DNA from: Cytidiella melzeri
Lineage: Eukaryota; Basidiomycota; Agaricomycetes; Polyporales; Irpicaceae
Length of the DNA stretch: 64,000 nucleotides
Assembly: GCA_022592445.1 (NCBI GenBank)
Contig: JABYQR010000265.1
Span: 1-64,000 of the forward strand
Reading direction: 5' to 3'
The notes under the pieces are model-generated. The model was given only the letters and a program-made list of their open reading frames with translations, searched no databases and was not told the origin of the DNA. The translations under genes were made by a program, and so were the position numbers. This document shows positions 21,544 through 31,618 of this stretch, in pieces; positions within the stretch are counted from its first letter, which is position 1; each line of letters begins with the position of its first letter.

Positions 21544-22002
21544 TCATGTGCGAAAAGCAGTGAGCTTAGGCTTGAAGATGCCTACAAGGTTGACTGGTGA
21601 CAACTTTTTGAAGTCAAGGAGCACGGGTTTTGGTGCAGTGGGAGCGGGAGTGGGTGCAGGAAGCTTGAGAAGCCGCTCAGAGAGTGTGGGCTTGTGGATA
21701 TGTTGCTCTGCTAAGGTGTGAGCACGTTCTTTGGCGACACGTTCTCTGTATGCTCTGGCAGAAGCGCAAAGTTGTTGATTTTCCTCGTACGAGGGGACGG
21801 TGAGAGTGATGCCTTTCACTGGCGGTTTCTTGGAGACGTAGTTGGCAACGGCAACCAGGTCTTTGTCAGACCAGCAATAAGGTTGACCGCTTTTTTGCTT
21901 GGCAGTAAGAGTGTCAAAGAAGGAAGGCGGGAGGCACCTCTTGAGCTGAGGCTCGTTAGTAGTGAGGTCCTTAGACAAACAGGTGCGCGTGTCCTTAGGC
22001 AC
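21544..22002 (-). CDS. Gypsy-B copy 2 leader ORF0
   Basis: 152 residues starting MPKDTRTCLSKDL, open through CWSDKDLVAVANYVSKK, ITLTVPSYEENQQL and LDFKKLSPVNLVGIF. In the full-length copy the same position of LSP is a TGA, so this copy shows that ORF0 was once longer. Function unknown; no known domain recognised. It is the first frame after the LTR in all three gypsy-B copies. The 3' half (21340-21543) is degraded. Confidence 0.7.
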   Translation of the reverse strand: MPKDTRTCLSKDLTTNEPQLKRCLPPSFFDTLTAKQKSGQPYCWSDKDLVAVANYVSKKPPVKGITLTVPSYEENQQLCASARAYRERVAKERAHTLAEQHIHKPTLSERLLKLPAPTPAPTAPKPVLLDFKKLSPVNLVGIFKPKLTAFRT

Positions 22003-22753
22003 TGGACAACGCAGGAGGTAGAAACGGACGATGTAAGTAGTAGCTCAACGGTATGAAGAGACCGGAGATGTACTCGTCAAACAGGAATAAACTTTTGTAA
22101 ACGGTGGGGGGAGGAGATAAAACCCAAGGGTTACACAACGATCTCGACCTAATGTCACGGAGACAGAGCTCAATGTAGCAACTAGGGACACAATGTGGAA
22201 GATGACAACAAGGTGGTGGCAGGCGTGTAGCACAATGCTCTGACCAACTATAAACCTTGTTCAGGTAGCTAGCCCAGTAAAGACCAAGTTAGTATTGATA
22301 CTACTCGCTATGTAGTACAAGAGGGGTGTTGCTTATTTATCCCAGTAAAGACCAAGAGGTCAAGATGGGGGGCTAGGAGCGTACATGTAGCAGTATATAT
22401 AGACTTCAGGGACCTGCGCACAGACCATGTTGAGGGCAGGCTTTGCAAGAAGCTATGTGAACAAAGAACAATAGCACTACCTAAAGAAGAACAATAGCTA
22501 TTGTCTGGACTCTGCCAAGACCTCTACTCATGAGAGAAGTTATCTAATAGGAGACCAATTATTGTATTCCATTCCCACACCTGTGAGAACATTTTACAAT
22601 AAAGAGAACAACAGCAAAAGAACAATAGGAGCCTATGTGAACAGTATCTATGATGTCAAACCCTAGCTATGGGCTGAGCCATGTGGTTGTAGCCATGTGG
22701 TCTTACATAATCTCAGTCATGTGCTAGTGTGACATAGCAGCAAGTAACGTGAC

Positions 22754-25154
22754 TAGTGCTCTGCAAAAATACCATTATAGTGCAATATAATCTCAGAATA
22801 TCATTAAATACCCATTAAATACTTGCTTGTGGAGAAAATTCCAGAATTCAATTACCATTAAATACAATACAATACCTTACATTACAATACAATACTTTTC
22901 CTGTATTCAATGGCATTTTGGAATATTATGCATGTGACAAGTTTTGAGCACATGCATGTATGTACAGCCTCTTTCCTACAATTTGCACTGTTCATGCACC
23001 CGTACACAGTTTTTCAGTGCTGAATAGCTATCTTAATCATTTTTACTGCCTCTGTTCTGCACTGCTCATGGATTCATACATGTTTCATAGTGTTGCAACT
23101 ATGCTTGGTTGATCTTTGTTTTCTCCACTTGTCTACCCTACTTTCTACATTTTGCACTGCTCATGTGCCCATACACAGTTTTTGGTGTTGTGTAGCTACC
23201 TTAATCATTTGCACTCCCCCTTTTTTGCACTGCTTATGTACTCATACAAGTTTCATAAAGTTCTAGCTATTTTTGGTCAGTGAATACATATCAAGCTTAT
23301 GGTCTACTCTGAGGTTTGACACCAAGCATCTCCTAGATTCCTCACATAGTCTACATACAAGCCTCTTCATTGTGAAAAGTCTTCATCTCCTTCTACATCT
23401 GCCATCCAATGAGTTCAAGATTTCCAGAGAAGGCTGAAGTACCTACCATCAAAGCTCAGCAGCATCTACTCCAAATCAAACTAGAAACGCTACGCCTCCT
23501 TATCAGCAATCTTCCATCTACTTTGCCTGTGGGGCTGCCTGATGGCCCATTGAGAAAGTACTTCACTGATGTTGACATTGACCCTGATGAAGGGCCATGG
23601 TACTCAGTTGACCGGGCCTGGACGTGCGTATTCCAGGGTACTGAGGAGCAGCAGCTGGCACTTATCACAAGTGGTCTGGATGGCATAGGCCTAGTACAGC
23701 ACCTTTTTGATTGGATTGCACAACAGCCTGGTCTAGCAAAGTATGATGGTCAATATCTGACAGCATCTGAGGTGTACCGAGTAAATGAGCTGATAATACT
23801 TGTGTAAGTCTTGCTTTGTATTCTCTTCTGGTCAGTACTGTACTGACATTGTTTCATTAATCAAGTGTTTGTAACTACCGGGGAGATCAATCTGTCCATG
23901 ATGGTTTGTTTCTGCCACAGGCTTCTAAATTACTGGAATTGCTCACACCAGCTCCTGCAGCCACCTGGATGCCAGCTAGTACCCAGTCCTCTTCAGACAC
24001 AAAAGTTCCAGTCCTAGGCAAAAGGAAATCTGGAACACTTCAGGCTGGTAAGTGATTCTTGAGTACATATCATGAAGTGAGAACTGATGTATTTGGTTTG
24101 CTACAGATGCTGCAAGTCCATCTGATACACCAGCGCTGAGCTGCATGAGACAGCAGATTGGGATCAGGCAGTAGCAGCTCAAGCAGAGCATCTTCTCAGA
24201 GAGGTTTATACCCAGTATTCTTCTGCTCTTGCCATAACCTTGCAGTCTGCCAACACACCCACATCTGCACAGTCAGCCAACAAGTCAATTTTTGCATCTG
24301 CAATAGCCTTTGCATCAGTCACATCAGCTGCTCATTGGGAGACTGAGATAAAGCTTTACCTCAGCGGTGCACAGTTTCCTCAGGATGATGAGGATGTACT
24401 CACTTGGTGGAAGGTATGTACCACATTTAACACAAAATTGTGGTCCTTGCTAACCAACTTGCCTATGTAGAGTCATGCAAAAGTCTTTCCCACCCTCTCT
24501 CACATTGCACAAGACATTCTTGCAATTCCTTGTGTCAGTGTCTCAGTTGAGAGGCTACTCTCATCATGCAAGCACACTATGAGAGACTCGCGCTCATCCC
24601 TTGGAGCCAGGAAGGCATTAAAGACTGTTATCTCAAAAAAGTGGTTACAGATTGGGTTTGGTGAGGGTATTGAGTATCTCAATGGTGTGTCTATCTGAAG
24701 CAAGTAAATGTCATTGACTGCAGCTGTGGCCACCTGTGTGTATTAGCATACATGTGCCAATTTGTTCAAAGTCTATGTAGTAGCACTGTCCAGTTGCAAG
24801 ACAACAGAACATACCAAGCTCCAATGAAGTGGTGGTAACATATACAGTGATGCTACAATACTGCATACCAATTGTCATGCATACCATCTTACTGTCTTCA
24901 TGAGTTCATTGTACAATGTGTTAGCTATAAATGCAAGACAATCAGAGGCTCAGTTGAGCAAGGACTTGAACTTGAATCACCCAAACCCTGACTATATCAT
25001 TAATTACCATTAAATACCAATAAATACCAATACTAACCAATACCAATACTATTAAATACATTATTATTCAATACACATGATGTGATATTTGTATTGAATG
25101 GTAATCATTAAATACAGGCTAGTTGGGATATTTAATGGTATTTGCTAAGCACTA
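22754..25154 (+). mobile_element. hAT-1 element, 2.4 kb, TSD AACGTGAC/AACATGAC
   Basis: Ends TAGTGCTCTGCAAAAATACC and TGGTATTTGCTAAGCACTA (inverted repeats) sit between AACGTGAC (22746-22753) and AACATGAC (25155-25162), an 8-bp duplication with one CpG transition. It splits an LTR-B. An open frame at 23409-23807 (MSSRFPEKAEVPTIKAQ; WYSVDRAWTCVFQGTEEQQL) resembles the N-terminal part of fungal hAT transposases. At 24473-24690 the dimerisation segment reads SHIAQDILAIPCVSVSVERL. The middle, with the catalytic core, is largely missing or decayed, so it is non-autonomous. Confidence 0.88.
24473..24690 (+). pseudogene. hAT transposase C-terminal dimerisation domain
   Basis: Open text SHIAQDILAIPCVSVSVERL followed by MRDSRSSLGARKALKTVIS and KKWLQIGFGEG, ending at a stop after YLNGVSI. 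The SVERLLSS core is better kept than in the 12 kb copy. This is the end of the transposase in this hAT-1 copy. Confidence 0.8.
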
Positions 25155-25317
25155 AACATGACCATATACAGTGTCTAAGCCACGTGATACGGGCGCTTAA
25201 TAGACATGCAAGTGATTTGTGCAGAAAGGGTTGCAACTGGGTTGCAGCCCAAGGTTTTCAAGATAAAAACAAGAGGTAAATTGCAAAAAGGAAGAGCTAG
25301 TCGGGCCATCCACAACA

Positions 25318-25504
25318 GTAAAACCCGGATATTGTTTGGTTGCAGGAAGGAAAATGTCACTTCAGATATTGGGAAGGGGGACTGTAATTATTGACTCAAC
25401 ACTCAAAGATGGTGTAGTAATCCGTGCCACCCTTCAAAACGTTCTTCATATCCCAGACGTAGTTACTCATTCTTTGCACCTTGTAAGGCTTTGGCCAATG
25501 GCTA
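25318..25504 (+). pseudogene. Copia polyprotein fragment (protease region)
   Basis: Frame reads GRGTVIIDSTLKDGVV, then ATLQNVLHIPDVVTHSLHLV, the post-protease segment of Ty1/copia polyproteins. It is wedged between the end of an LTR-B and the start of an LTR-A, so only about 190 bp are left. Confidence 0.7.
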
Positions 25505-26218
25505 TGTCACAGATTTTCAATGTTTCTACAAGACTTGCCTTACCAGGCAACGGTATTATTGGGAATATTTAAGCGCTTGTCAGGCGCTTATCCAGCACTT
25601 ATCTGGCGTCTATTTAGGTGCTTATCCAGTGCTTATCTGGCGCTTATTCCGGCGCTTATTCTCAGTGCCTATCAATTGATGCGCTGATGCGCCTCCTGTC
25701 TCTGATGCGCTGATGTGCTCCTTTCCTTATCTGTGTATCACATGATAGAACTCTCTGGAACCTTGTGGAACTTGCTGGAACTATGATGTCATAGTATAGA
25801 ACATTCCATTAGATGATGTCATAGTTCTTAGAACCTTCTGGAAAAGTCTAGCCTTGTCTTAGAACAAGCTAGAACAAGTCTAGCCTTGGGACTGGGTCAT
25901 GGGGTCAGGTCATGGGGACAATTGCTATTGGTTGATTATTGAAGTGGCACCACTAGGGCATAGGGCATGCTTAGTAAGGTAGATTACTTTGCTTACTCAT
26001 GTAGGTATTAGGAGTCTTAGGGTAGTACCTGGGGTCCTCCCCTTCATGTATATATAGAGACACTCCTGAGGGCATATCCCCTCAGTCTTATCCACTCTGT
26101 TGAACTAGGACTACTCAGTACCTCTCAGTACTTCGCTCACCACACCTCTCACACTCTATCTCACTCTATCCCTTCAAGTTTAACAACTTATCTGGTGAGT
26201 AGTAACCTTACTGTTACA
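25505..26218 (+). mobile_element. Solo LTR, family LTR-A, no target duplication
   Basis: 714 bp, TGTCACAG..CTGTTACA, with TATATATA box and GCGCTTATC array. Flanks differ (GGCTA on the left, TTTGG on the right). The left flank is Copia text and the right flank is unrelated, which suggests recombination between two LTR-A copies or a deletion at one edge. Confidence 0.92.
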
Positions 26219-27580
26219 TTTGGATAAGACTGCCCCTACTTCCTCACGTCTTTGGACGTGCTGGAGGTTTCTTCCCCTTTTCTTCTGGGTCTTGTGCCTG
26301 TGCGTGGGCCCCTTTACAAACCCTCTAGAAATAGAGGTAGCCGGACCATAGGCTCTAAGTGGTAGTCGTGTCTAGGCCTTGCCTTGATGCGTACAACTTG
26401 AATCAACCTCTCGCTCGATGCTCCTAGAGCTGATCAGAGCAGGGGTTGGCATTATGCCAACATGATGAAAGTGTGCCTCCCCACAGGCGATAGTGGAATC
26501 TGGTGTCAGACAGCTCGTTATAAGAGCTAGACAACAGGACTTGAAGCCCATGAGTGCCTAGGCACGAAGACGGGTAACTTGTTCTGGCCAGACTTAGGGT
26601 CAGTGTAATACTGATCTGCCAACCATTTGCCGCATGGGTGGAACCATGACGGAGATCCTTACACCACCAGACCTGGAGAGAGAGTCCAGGCCAATGCCGG
26701 CACTACCCCACGCACACACAGGACCTCTCCTTTATGGAGATTTGTTTCGCACACCACTGAGCTGTCAAGCTCATCACGCATTGTCACACAGTCACCATGC
26801 CAATTAGATCCGGACATGTTCGGTCACATTAACTATGACGCTAGGATTCAGGCTCAACTTCGATACCTACACACCATCTCTGGGAGGCGAGGAAGCCCGC
26901 GGACCGTACTTTGACCAGGTCGTCGAATTTGCCGGACCCAAGCCTACAATTCACTTCGTCATTCTGACCACACATGCCGATCCTCACAGTGTCAAAGCTC
27001 AGGCAGCTTGCGTCGCCGCCAAGGTCCCTCCTGGCGAGCTCGCGCTTGTTGCCTTTGCAGTTCACTCGAGCAGAGTCAATCAGATTCTTATTTGCAAGAA
27101 GTGGTTCACGTCCGCCCTTGCCAGTACGCTTGAAAAGTTCCCGTTATACATCCAGCCTGGTCTTCAAACTGAGCCGAAGAATACGCGGCAGCAGCAGCAG
27201 TACTACAGCTTGCCTGTCCCTCAGACCCTTCCTCCACCAGTCCTGTGCAGGCCGCCCCTGTCAGAGCGCATCCGTCTTATCCTTTGATATGTCTCCCTTA
27301 TATCAAGCAACGGATCGCAATTCTCGCTGATGCGGCTCCTGCTCGATTGGCATCTCATGCTGGGCTTTGAGTGTATTTCTCTCATTTTTCTTGTCGGCTG
27401 TGACCTGACATCTTGTTTTCTAGTGCTGTGCTTGTCCAAGCCCCATGTTGGTCACTCTGTTCACCACCTGACACGTAGTGGCTTTGGTTGTCAACACTTA
27501 CAGGACTGAAGGTAGCGTAGTCAAGTGATTTGTTTCAGTTGAAACAGCCGCTGTCATTGCTGATAGAGTCATCAGCAGCT
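26219..27580. other. Unrecognised region with one protein-like frame
   Basis: The first 600 bp are not coding and match nothing I know. A plus-strand frame at 26835-27287 (150 codons; FDQVVEFAGPKPTIHFVIL, GELALVAFAVHSSRVNQI) is the most protein-like text, but I do not recognise a family and its ends look arbitrary. It could be a gene remnant or the untranslated end of a retroelement. Confidence 0.3.
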
Positions 27581-28201
27581 TGTCCAAAGGTGTAGCTCTG
27601 CATACTGATGAGACAGGATTGTTCAAGAGCTTGCCAGGCTCTATCGCTGATACGCCCGGAAATCGGCTAGGCGCGGAGACCCGGCAGCAGCCCGCCATTT
27701 GCGCGGCCCGCGTCATCCTGAGCGGCAAGTCCCTCCACTTTCCCAGTGTCACAGGCACGAGGAGTTCGCCGAGGATCCGAGGACTTGACAAGGAGCAACG
27801 CGCCGGAAACATCCGAGGCCGAGGAATCGCACCAAACTCTGACACACAGACACGCCCCTTTTGCATCAGAGCATGGGCCAGCCAGCCACCAAGAGTTTCG
27901 GATGCGGGTCGGACCAACGGTAGAAGAAACTTGACGCGCGAACCCCGTTTCAGGAAGACTCCTATCACGCCACGCTGTGCAACTCCTGGACGGCGCCTCA
28001 TCACCTGCTCGCGACGGTTGGCGCCTTTTCAGCGCAAGGGCGCACGCCGCTACTCCGTGTCGACCAACGCTGTGTCCCGCCGGGCGTCGACTCGCTGGGC
28101 ATTTTGCCTCCGCAGACGGAAGTATTCTGCCACCCCGTTTCCTTGCTCTCGCGTTTGGGTTTAGGACATAGAAGGAAAGGTTTAGGAGAGGGTCTGTAGG
28201 G

Positions 28202-28212
28202 TATATAAAAAG
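28202..28212 (+). promoter_or_regulatory. TATA-like box upstream of an unrecognised frame
   Basis: GTATATAAAAAGG in the CpG-rich island, about 155 bp upstream of the ATG at 28364. Its placement suits a promoter or an LTR core promoter. Confidence 0.45.
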
Positions 28213-28363
28213 GTGTTGCTTGTACTGCGTAGCAAAAAAAAAATCAATCCCCACCCCAGTTTCCAGAGTTCACTTTACGCTTTGCGTTCGTGTCGAGGGA
28301 GTCTCTTCGCGCCCATAGCTGTAGCTTCTTCTGCGTTGCCTCACTGCGACCTCTTCAACATTT

Positions 28364-28891
28364 ATGTCCGCTGCGTCTACCAACGACAACCCGCCTTGAG
28401 TCTGCCGTTACTGTCCCACTGTTCCCCACCTACCCGACGGTCGTTGCCCTTACCGCCTGCGCCCGCGCAAGGTTCTACGACGTTACCCCATCATCCCCGC
28501 GCCCACACCGCCGCCAGAACCCTCAGCAGCGCCTACGGTCTCCCCTGAGAGATCAACTCCTAAATCACCCTCGCCAGCGTCGTCCGTCGCCTCCGTCGCG
28601 GACTCGCTTGATAACTGCTCTTACTGCGACACTCAGATCAATCACCCAATTCCCCTACGTTCAGGACCTTTCGTCCCGCTTGACTGCGATCGCCCGCGCG
28701 CGCCGCACCCAGCTTGTTGGCTGTCACCAGACTTTGAGGGCGAGGACCACGAGTGCGAACTAGTGCAGTTCAATCTTACCAGCTCTACCGACGTCGTCGT
28801 TGGCCACGCATTCGCCTGCAATATGCATCGCCGCTCGGGGAGTGTTGTTCTACACTACCGCCCCCGCGCGCAGTCTGTCAAGTCAAATTGA
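28364..28891 (+). pseudogene. Unrecognised 175-codon frame with one internal TGA
   Basis: ATG at 28364-28366, a TGA at codon 12 (28397-28399), then open to a TGA at 28889-28891. After the internal stop the text is protein-like: VCRYCPTVPHLPDGRCPYRL, a Pro/Ser-rich stretch, then DSLDNCSYCDTQINHPIPL and DFEGEDHECELVQFNL. Several CxxC pairs suggest a metal-binding or disulfide-rich protein. The TGA could be a C-to-T change of CGA. Base composition is much richer in C and CpG than the flanks, arguing against the nearby transposons. No family recognised; it may be a retroelement gag or a recently broken host gene. Confidence 0.35.
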
Positions 28892-30001
28892 CTGCTATCT
28901 CACATAGCCTTACGCTGCGGCTCGTGCTCCATTAGTTTATCTTTCTCTTACAGTTCCTTCGGCTTCATTATACTGCGTTTGCTTTTCACTGCGTTATTTT
29001 ACTGCGTTGCGTTTCACCTTCACTGCGTTCACTTTCACTGCGCCCGCGTTTTACAGCGACTTCTTCATCTTCACCAGCGACCGCATTTTGTGTTTGAGAT
29101 TCATATTGCGCCTGCGTTTTCCATCCGTGTCTCTCCGCGCGCCGTCTTACTACAAGTCGCAACGTCTCCCGCGCGTTCTCTTTGAGCCGCGCTATAACTC
29201 TTTTGCTTTCACCGCGCCGACTTGCCTTTTTACCCGCAATACGTGTGGTAGTTGCCCGCCTAGCTCCCTTTGCATACACTTTATCATAAACCTTGTTGCT
29301 CGTTTTAGCACAGGTAAAACTAGGACTCTAAGACCACCTCGCACACTTTAACACTTCCGCGCTTCCACACCTTTACACTTCTATTGCCACTTCGTGGGTG
29401 GTTGTGTTGTCTTTAAGGTTGTTCTTAGTTTGAAGTGTGACTCAGTGTCTCATCGCTTTGGTTGCCGCAGGTACCTCTCCAATGGGACTTTGTATAGCAT
29501 GTCATTCATATAGTATCCGCCCTGTACATTGACAGCTACTGTAGTAATCAATACAGTGCCGCGGTGTGCGAAGGAATTGATTTTATGAGATCAGTGGATA
29601 TGCCAGGTATAATCAGTGGTAAAACCTGTGATGCATGCAGTGGTTCTACCAGTGAAAATAGACGGAGTTTCCATTGAGTGGTACTACCAACGAGAAGAGC
29701 TGGAATTAATGCTTGTAATGACTGGATTTACTACTGCATGAGCTTGGAAACCCCTACGGTTTTCAGTGGGAGTACCAGTGATTTTTGCAGGATCAATACA
29801 GCTTCCAATGCCCGTGAATTGCGCAGAAATGCTACAAAATATCAGTGGAAACACGGTGAATACTAGTGGAAAAATGATCGAAATCAGTGGGTTCAAGTGG
29901 AAATGGAATCAGTGGTATTTCCGATTGTTATTGTAGGAATACCCTACGATTTTGTATTGGATTTAGCACTGATTTAAGCTGGATTCACTTCCGACAGTGA
30001 A
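28892..30001. other. Non-coding stretch with short degenerate repeats
   Basis: 28960-29230 is rich in the word CTGCG (TTTTACTGCGTTGCG and similar). 29640-29930 holds about ten scattered AGTGG words with palindromic neighbours such as GAGTGGTACTACCA and CAGTGGTATTTCC. No coding frame recognised. Confidence 0.4.
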
Positions 30002-30003
30002 TG

Positions 30004-30155
30004 TCCTGATGCGCCACAAAGCACAACTCGGTGCTGACAGGCAAAAACTTACGCCCTCTTTTGAACAAGACGCACATTTTTGCGCGTCATTATCAAAAGA
30101 GGACGTAAGCTCTGGCCTGTCAGCACCGAGTTACACTTTGTGGCGCATGAGGATA
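30004..30155. repeat. Foldback hairpin, arms about 70 bp
   Basis: The left arm (about 30004-30074: GATGCGCCACAAAG, ACTCGGTGCTGACAGGC, CCTCTTTTGA) is repeated in reverse complement at about 30082-30155 with roughly 85% match and a loop of under 10 bp. A transcript from either strand would fold into a long hairpin. It may be a tiny MITE; I could not fix a target duplication. Confidence 0.8.
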
Positions 30156-30879
30156 TACAGACTTACCACGCTTAGCTGCTCTTTGCAGCACCACCCATCT
30201 ACCCAGTTCTCTTTGGTTCCGTCTCGTTCAGTATTCTCCCTTGGAAGCACACCCACATTGCATTGCTCACGCCGGCACAGAAGGCATACATTGAGGTTTG
30301 AAAATGTCCTACGCAAAGGTGACCTCCACCTGTCTTTTGCTAACTCAAGCAAGGCAACGCAGAAAGAGCGGGTTACGCGAGACAAAATTTGGAAGGCAAT
30401 GCGGATGGCGCACGTACGGTTGTGCCTTGTCGCGGGTTTTTTCAACGGGGTGAGGTTGAGTGGTTTGGCCTAGTACGTCTCCATTTCTATCATGTAGTGG
30501 GGCAGCTCAATCTTCAAAGGTTCTGCTTCTCAATCATTGCGTCACTCGGATATACGTCCAACAAGGCCAACTTTATGACTGTTCCACCATTCGCCGTTTT
30601 CTTCGTCGGTATGTACCATTGCTTTTCCCTTGAGTCGCTCTAACAAGTACCGTAAACGCGTTCTCACCATTCTCCTCTTCGTCCTCGTCAGTACCGCCGG
30701 CTTGGTTGTCTTCTTTGCCTCAGCCCCACACCCGATACTCCTCGCTCTCATCAAGCGCTTCGTAGGCACACACTTGTTCAGCAGTCCATGTTGTTGCCTT
30801 ACCGAGCCTCCAAGTGCTTTACTGCCTCATGTGCCCCCGACCGACAGAAGCTGTCTCAGTCGCATAGACAATGGTTCGG

Positions 30880-31618
30880 TAGTCGCATTATTCTGCAACA
30901 GCAAAGGACGCATACCATTCAACAAACCACAAAGACGAGTTCCTGCAGATGACTCTCTGGCTCGAAAGACGGGAGAAGCTTTGGAGACACAACCAATACA
31001 TTTGACATTGCCTCTTAGAACCATTGGACGTACCCGTGCCTACACACACATATCGTTATGACAAAACATCCATCCATGCCTGCCGTCTCTTTTGACAACC
31101 TAGCAATCAAATACGGTGCCAACAACATCATCAATGCACTAGTTAGGTTTGTTGCCAAAATCACCAATCCACAGTTGTCGAGACAGCAGATCGCGATGGC
31201 CGGAATGCAAATCCATCTTCCCATGACCAGCATGCGTGTCTTTCATAGGATTTGCATCTCAAATCCCACTCATCATGAATACAGTGAGATGCCGAACCTT
31301 CTGGATGCAGTGCACATGCGACCGACTCAAGTGGATTCTCGTGGGCAAACAACAGCAGGGCGGTTTAATACGGTGTTGGTTGATATAGGCGGTGGGCTCA
31401 GCAGCGACGTTTCTGGTGCGTAGCTTTATACCTGTAACTTGATTTTTGCTCACCCAAATGTGCCTCTCCAGATCTACGTGTCGCGCAGGTTTGCGTTGTC
31501 TTCTCACTGAAGGATCACCATTGCGAGCGACTATTTGGCGAACCCCATACTAAGGTTGCCACTCATCTTGCGTACGTTCAATGGTTCTCCAAGTTCACGG
31601 TTATGCCAAGTTCACAAC
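30880..31618 (+). pseudogene. Plavaka transposase C-terminal fragment, second copy
   Basis: Text TNHKDEFLQMTLWLERREKL (about 30920) matches the QMTVWLDRQD block of the 2263-6984 element. It is followed by SFDNLAIKYGANNIINALV, HLPMTSMRVFHRICISNP, RFNTVLVDIGGG and RVAQVCVVFSLKDHH with LAYVEWFSKF. An intron probably lies after 31420. It stops where the Copia-related inverted-repeat arm begins at about 31616, which truncates it. Frames between 30630 and 31060 are partly shadows of this fragment. Confidence 0.75.

Larger units (their letters stand above)
22153..25317 (-). mobile_element. LTR-B (5' LTR of gypsy-B copy 2), split by hAT-1
   Basis: Minus-strand LTR in two parts, 22153-22753 and 25163-25317, interrupted by the hAT-1 element. 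On its internal side it is followed by the same leader text as the full element. The segment 22401-22685 is identical by eye to part of the 5' LTR of the full gypsy-B at 52600-52881. Confidence 0.9.

Noticed and set aside
27498..28254. Long overlapping frames on both strands
   Set aside because: CpG-rich sequence gives long frames by chance in several phases; none shows a recognisable domain.
30630..31061. A membrane-protein-like frame starting MSRSNKYRKRVLTILLF
   Set aside because: Its 3' half is out-of-phase text of the Plavaka fragment; without transcripts the 5' half alone is too weak to call.
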